Assembly: GCA_002368715.1 (NCBI GenBank)
Contig: DFEO01000050.1
Span: 1 to 25,497, forward strand
Source of the DNA: Ruminococcus sp. UBA3800
GTDB taxonomy: Bacteria > Bacillota > Clostridia > Oscillospirales > Ruminococcaceae
Direction: 5' to 3'
DNA length: 25,497 bases
Made by a program: the position numbers and the translations under genes. The notes under the pieces were generated by a model, which saw nothing but the letters and a program-made list of their open reading frames with translations, was not told where the DNA came from and did not search any database. Shown piece by piece: positions 22,735 through 25,497 of the stretch (the stretch's first letter is position 1; every line of letters starts with the position of its first letter).

Positions 22735-24349
22735 GCGTGCATCAGCTCTGCTTGGCGCCTTAACTGCAATAGTGATGACAGTCGGGAGCCTTGTGCTCCC
22801 GACTTTTGCTAGTGAGCCGGTCTCCGATGTGATCGACAGCGCCGTCAGGCTGAAGACAGAGCAGACAGATGAACAAAGCCTTCAGGCGTTTGCAGACAAG
22901 GAGCTTGAAAAGGGTATCGGCGGTGATGCCGAATGGTATGCGATGATACTCTCTCAGTATTACGATGTGGAACTTGGGGAGTATGCAGGGGCGCTTGAGG
23001 ACTATGTTTTGAAAAACGAGATACCCTCGGCGGTGACAAGAGAGAAGTTCGCTCTGGCGCTTGCCTGCGCCGGAAGCGACAGCAGCTATATAACCGACAC
23101 ACTTTCGGACAGCGTGGGCGAGCAGGGGATAATGAGCTATGTGTTCGGGCTGCATATCCTGAACAACGGCTTTGAGGCTTCGGGGATAACAGCGCAGAGC
23201 GTTGCAAAGGAGATACTCTCGATGCAGCTGGACGACGGCGGCTGGGCTGTTATGGGACAGTTCGGTGACTCTGACGTTACGGCGATGACTCTTCAGGCGC
23301 TGGCTCCGCTTTGTGATGACGGTGATGTGTCGGCGGCCTGTGACAAAGCACTTGAGTTTCTTGGCTCAGCCCAGCTTGAAAGCGGCGGATATATGAGCAT
23401 GGGTGCCGAAAACTGCGAGAGCACGGCGCAGGTGCTCTGTGCGCTTTGCTCGCTGGGGATAGACTGCGAGAGCGACGAGCGCTTTATAAAAAACGGCAAG
23501 ACCGTGATGGATGCGCTTATGGGATACCGCCTGAAGGACGGCTCCTTCTGTCATCTGGCGGGCGAGGGCATGAACGAAACGGCCACCTATGAGGTGGTGT
23601 ATGCGCTCGTGTCCTATGAGAGGATGAAAAACGGCAACACGCCTTTTTATGTTTTTGACAGCTGTCAGGAGGCGCCTGCGCCAAAGCCTGCATCGGGCGG
23701 GACCCTGACGGCGGACAGCACCGCATCATCCGCTCCCGATAGCAGCCGGGACTCCGCTCCGGATAAGGGGACAGGCTATAAGCCGATCGCCATAGGCGCT
23801 GCGACAGCGGCAGCTCTTGTCCTTTGCGCCGTGCTTACGGTGCTCGGCAAAAGGAGCATCAAGAATTATGTTTTCATAGCTGTTGTCACGGCAGCGGTCT
23901 GCCTGTCGATAGGGTTTACGGATATAAAGACCGAGAAGCAGTATTATGCGGACACATCGTCCTCTTGTGAAAAGGTCACGGGCGAGGTGACGATGAGCAT
24001 ACGCTGTGACACGGTGGCAGGAGAGACCTTAAGTGCGCCGGAGGACGGGATCATCCTGAAGGACACAAGGTTTGACCTTCACAAGGGCGATACTGCCTAT
24101 GACCTTCTTGTGGCGGCGGCAAAGAAAAACGGCATCCGCCTTGACACAAAGGGGGGAGCTTCGGTTTATGTTTCAGGCATAAACGGACTTTACGAATTTG
24201 ATTTCGGGGAGCTTTCGGGCTGGGTCTACCACGTCAACGACATCAGCGCTTCGGTGGGCAGCTCGGCCTATGAGCTAAAAGACGGCGACAGAGTTGAGTG
24301 GCTGTATACAAGAAATATCGAGAGGGACCTTTCGGACAGACAGGAGTGA
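22727..24349 (+). CDS. Surface protein: alpha/alpha-barrel plus DUF4430 domain (intrinsic-factor-like)
   Basis: The ATG at 22727 overlaps the previous stop by 8 nt. The 540 residues contain a signal peptide (1-28). An alpha/alpha-barrel follows (about 55-310) with prenyltransferase/squalene-cyclase-type repeats: SMQLDDGGWAVMGQFGDSDVTAMTLQAL, SAQLESGGYMSMGAENCESTAQVLCAL, GYRLKDGSFCHLAGEGMNETATYEVVYAL. Next come a Ser/Pro linker, two membrane helices (353-374 and 381-399) joined by KRSIKN, and a DUF4430 domain (about 415-528) ending GELSGWVYHVNDISASVGSSAYELKDGDRVEWLYT. The helical hairpin puts barrel and DUF4430 both outside. The second helix looks like a former signal peptide, so this appears to be a fusion of two secreted proteins. 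Barrel plus beta domain is the architecture of intrinsic factor and transcobalamin. No catalytic DxDD motif was seen, so a cyclase is unlikely. Confidence 0.82.
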   Translation: MVKRASALLGALTAIVMTVGSLVLPTFASEPVSDVIDSAVRLKTEQTDEQSLQAFADKELEKGIGGDAEWYAMILSQYYDVELGEYAGALEDYVLKNEIPSAVTREKFALALACAGSDSSYITDTLSDSVGEQGIMSYVFGLHILNNGFEASGITAQSVAKEILSMQLDDGGWAVMGQFGDSDVTAMTLQALAPLCDDGDVSAACDKALEFLGSAQLESGGYMSMGAENCESTAQVLCALCSLGIDCESDERFIKNGKTVMDALMGYRLKDGSFCHLAGEGMNETATYEVVYALVSYERMKNGNTPFYVFDSCQEAPAPKPASGGTLTADSTASSAPDSSRDSAPDKGTGYKPIAIGAATAAALVLCAVLTVLGKRSIKNYVFIAVVTAAVCLSIGFTDIKTEKQYYADTSSSCEKVTGEVTMSIRCDTVAGETLSAPEDGIILKDTRFDLHKGDTAYDLLVAAAKKNGIRLDTKGGASVYVSGINGLYEFDFGELSGWVYHVNDISASVGSSAYELKDGDRVEWLYTRNIERDLSDRQE

Positions 24350-24353
24350 CAGA

Positions 24354-25232
24354 ATGAGACGGATAAGTGATATGCATCCTCTTTCGGTGACAGTGTTTTT
24401 TGTGTGCGTCACCGTTCTTGCAATGAGCATTTCTCACCCTGCCGTAACGGCAGCATCGCTTTTGTTCTCGGCGCTGCTGTTCACGGTCTTGAAGGGCGCA
24501 AAAAGCCTGAGGACGCATATGCTCATCCTGTTTTTCTTCGCTGCACTCACACTTATAAACCCTGTCATCTCACACAAGGGCTCGACAATACTGTTTATGG
24601 TCAATGACACGCCGATAACGCTGGAGGCTCTGTTTTACGGGCTGAACAGCGCAGCAGGTATGTGCTCGGTGTTTTACTGGGTGTTCTCGTTTTCTGCTGT
24701 TATGGACAGCGAAAGACTGCTGTGTGTGTTCGGGCTTGTCTCGCCGAGAGGTGCGCTGGTGGCTTCTTGTGCGATAAGATACCTTATGCTCATAAAAGCG
24801 CAGTACCGCCGCACAAAGCTTGCTATGCGGTCCATAGGTCTTTACACCGACGGCAACATCGTTGACCTTATCAGAGGGAATATGAGGGCGTTCTCCTCGG
24901 TGATAGGCTGGGCGCTTGAAAACGGCATAGCCACCGCCGACAGCATGGCGGCAAGGGGCTGCGGCAGCACAAAGCGCACAAATTTCAGCGTAAAAAAATA
25001 TCGCTTTGATGATGCTGTTTTAACGGCGCTGTCTGTCGTTCTTTCGGCGCTGTGCGTTGCCGGTACGGCGCTTGGCAGCTTAAAGATAACATTCTATCCC
25101 GAAACGGTGCTTTCTCCTGCCGATGCGGCGGGACTTGCGGGGATAGCTTCGTTCATCCTGCTGGCGGTCATACCGTCGGTGATAGAAATGGGGGTAAAGC
25201 TGAAATGGCGGCGATCGATGTCAGGGGTCTGA
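24354..25232 (+). CDS. ECF transporter transmembrane (T) component, EcfT/CbiQ family
   Basis: EcfT is the scaffold that couples the ATPases to a substrate-binding S component in energy-coupling-factor vitamin importers. The 292-residue protein has membrane helices at about 11-26, 30-45, 54-72, 97-116, 222-242 and 255-280, and a charged cytoplasmic region. That region contains ADSMAARGCGSTKRTNFSVKKYRFDD (about 195-220), whose Ala-Arg-Gly (200-202) is the coupling-helix motif. The start at 24354 is chosen because CAGGAG lies 7 nt upstream; an in-frame start 60 nt earlier lies inside the previous gene. It follows the barrel/DUF4430 gene by 4 nt and overlaps the ATPase gene by 28 nt. Confidence 0.88.
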   Translation: MRRISDMHPLSVTVFFVCVTVLAMSISHPAVTAASLLFSALLFTVLKGAKSLRTHMLILFFFAALTLINPVISHKGSTILFMVNDTPITLEALFYGLNSAAGMCSVFYWVFSFSAVMDSERLLCVFGLVSPRGALVASCAIRYLMLIKAQYRRTKLAMRSIGLYTDGNIVDLIRGNMRAFSSVIGWALENGIATADSMAARGCGSTKRTNFSVKKYRFDDAVLTALSVVLSALCVAGTALGSLKITFYPETVLSPADAAGLAGIASFILLAVIPSVIEMGVKLKWRRSMSGV

Positions 25233-25497
25233 CCTTTAAATATCCGATGTGCGAAAAGGCAGCGATAGAGGATGTGAGCTTCACACTGCCGGAGGGTGGG
25301 CTCACTCTTTTGTGCGGCGAGGGCGGAAGCGGAAAGTCAACTCTTCTGCGCTGCATGAAGCGGGAGCTTATACCGAACGGCACGCTCAGCGGAAAGGTCA
25401 TTATAGCAGGCAGAGACAGCCTCAGTGCCACGGAGAGCGCCTGCCTTGTGGGCTTTGTGGGTCAGGACTGCGAGCAGCAGATAGTTACCGACAAGGT
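25205..25497 (+). CDS. ECF transporter ATP-binding (A) component, N-terminal part
   Basis: The frame opens at ATG 25205, with GGGGGT about 9 nt upstream, and runs off the right edge after 97 whole codons. It encodes an ABC ATPase start: IDVRGLTFKYP, Walker A CGEGGSGKSTLLR (about 37-49), and a Q-loop VGQDCEQQIVTDKV (Gln87) whose Q-x-x-x-QIVTD form is typical of EcfA subunits. Signature motif and Walker B lie outside. It overlaps ecfT by 28 nt, so translation is coupled. A second A-type domain and the S component may follow beyond the window. Confidence 0.92.
   Translation, partial: MAAIDVRGLTFKYPMCEKAAIEDVSFTLPEGGLTLLCGEGGSGKSTLLRCMKRELIPNGTLSGKVIIAGRDSLSATESACLVGFVGQDCEQQIVTDK

Noticed and set aside
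22727..24349. Barrel protein as a terpene cyclase or prenyltransferase.
   Set aside because: It is secreted and lacks a DxDD or zinc-ligand active-site pattern; fusion to DUF4430 and ECF context fit ligand binding better.

Overview
The window reads as chromosomal DNA of a Gram-positive Clostridia bacterium, most likely a Ruminococcus-like member of the Oscillospiraceae. This is an inference from the division and cell-wall gene order (ftsW-murG-x-murA-ftsQ-ftsZ), a SigH-type sigma factor, the TTGaca-N17-TATAAT promoters, and the dense use of AGA and ATA codons in moderately GC-rich DNA. No rRNA, tRNA, CRISPR array, phage or transposase gene was seen.

Region 1 (1-8441) is cell division and peptidoglycan synthesis. 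It holds the end of ftsW, then murG, an unrecognised single-pass membrane protein, murA, ftsQ/divIB with a long low-complexity tail, ftsZ with its own promoter, and, after a terminator and two near-ideal promoters, a DivIVA-like coiled-coil protein. The DivIVA-like gene is coupled to a lone class I fumarase beta-subunit gene, and the pair ends in a strong terminator.

Region 2 (8577-13283) is regulation and translation housekeeping: a SigH-like sigma factor, a small zinc-ribbon protein, a DUF1858 redox-type small protein, TrmK (tRNA m1A22 methyltransferase), a Nif3-family protein and RqcH (ribosome quality control). A perfect 15-bp bidirectional terminator separates this block from a convergent minus-strand block.

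Region 3 (13288-15539, minus strand) holds an ECF-type sigma factor followed 13 nt later by a membrane-spanning, probable anti-sigma/sensor protein, and a separately transcribed small membrane-anchored acidic protein. Region 4 (15688-19853) is a complete potABCD polyamine ABC transporter operon. It ends in a MITE-like palindromic element with AATAATG heptamer repeats. Its PotD is unusual in carrying a C-terminal membrane anchor. Region 5 (19871-21516, minus strand) is a secreted VanY-type D,D-carboxypeptidase with fibronectin-III-like repeats.

Region 6 (21622-25497, continuing past the window) is the most interesting part. One operon encodes a secreted protein with a transcobalamin-C-like (DUF4430-like) domain, a second surface protein joining an alpha/alpha-barrel (prenyltransferase/intrinsic-factor-like repeats) to a DUF4430 domain through two membrane helices, an EcfT transmembrane protein, and the start of an EcfA ATPase. 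The domain set mirrors eukaryotic intrinsic factor/transcobalamin (alpha barrel plus beta domain). It suggests a surface capture system feeding an ECF vitamin transporter, with cobalamin or a relative as the leading but unproven substrate. No S component is visible in the window, and no cobalamin riboswitch was recognised.
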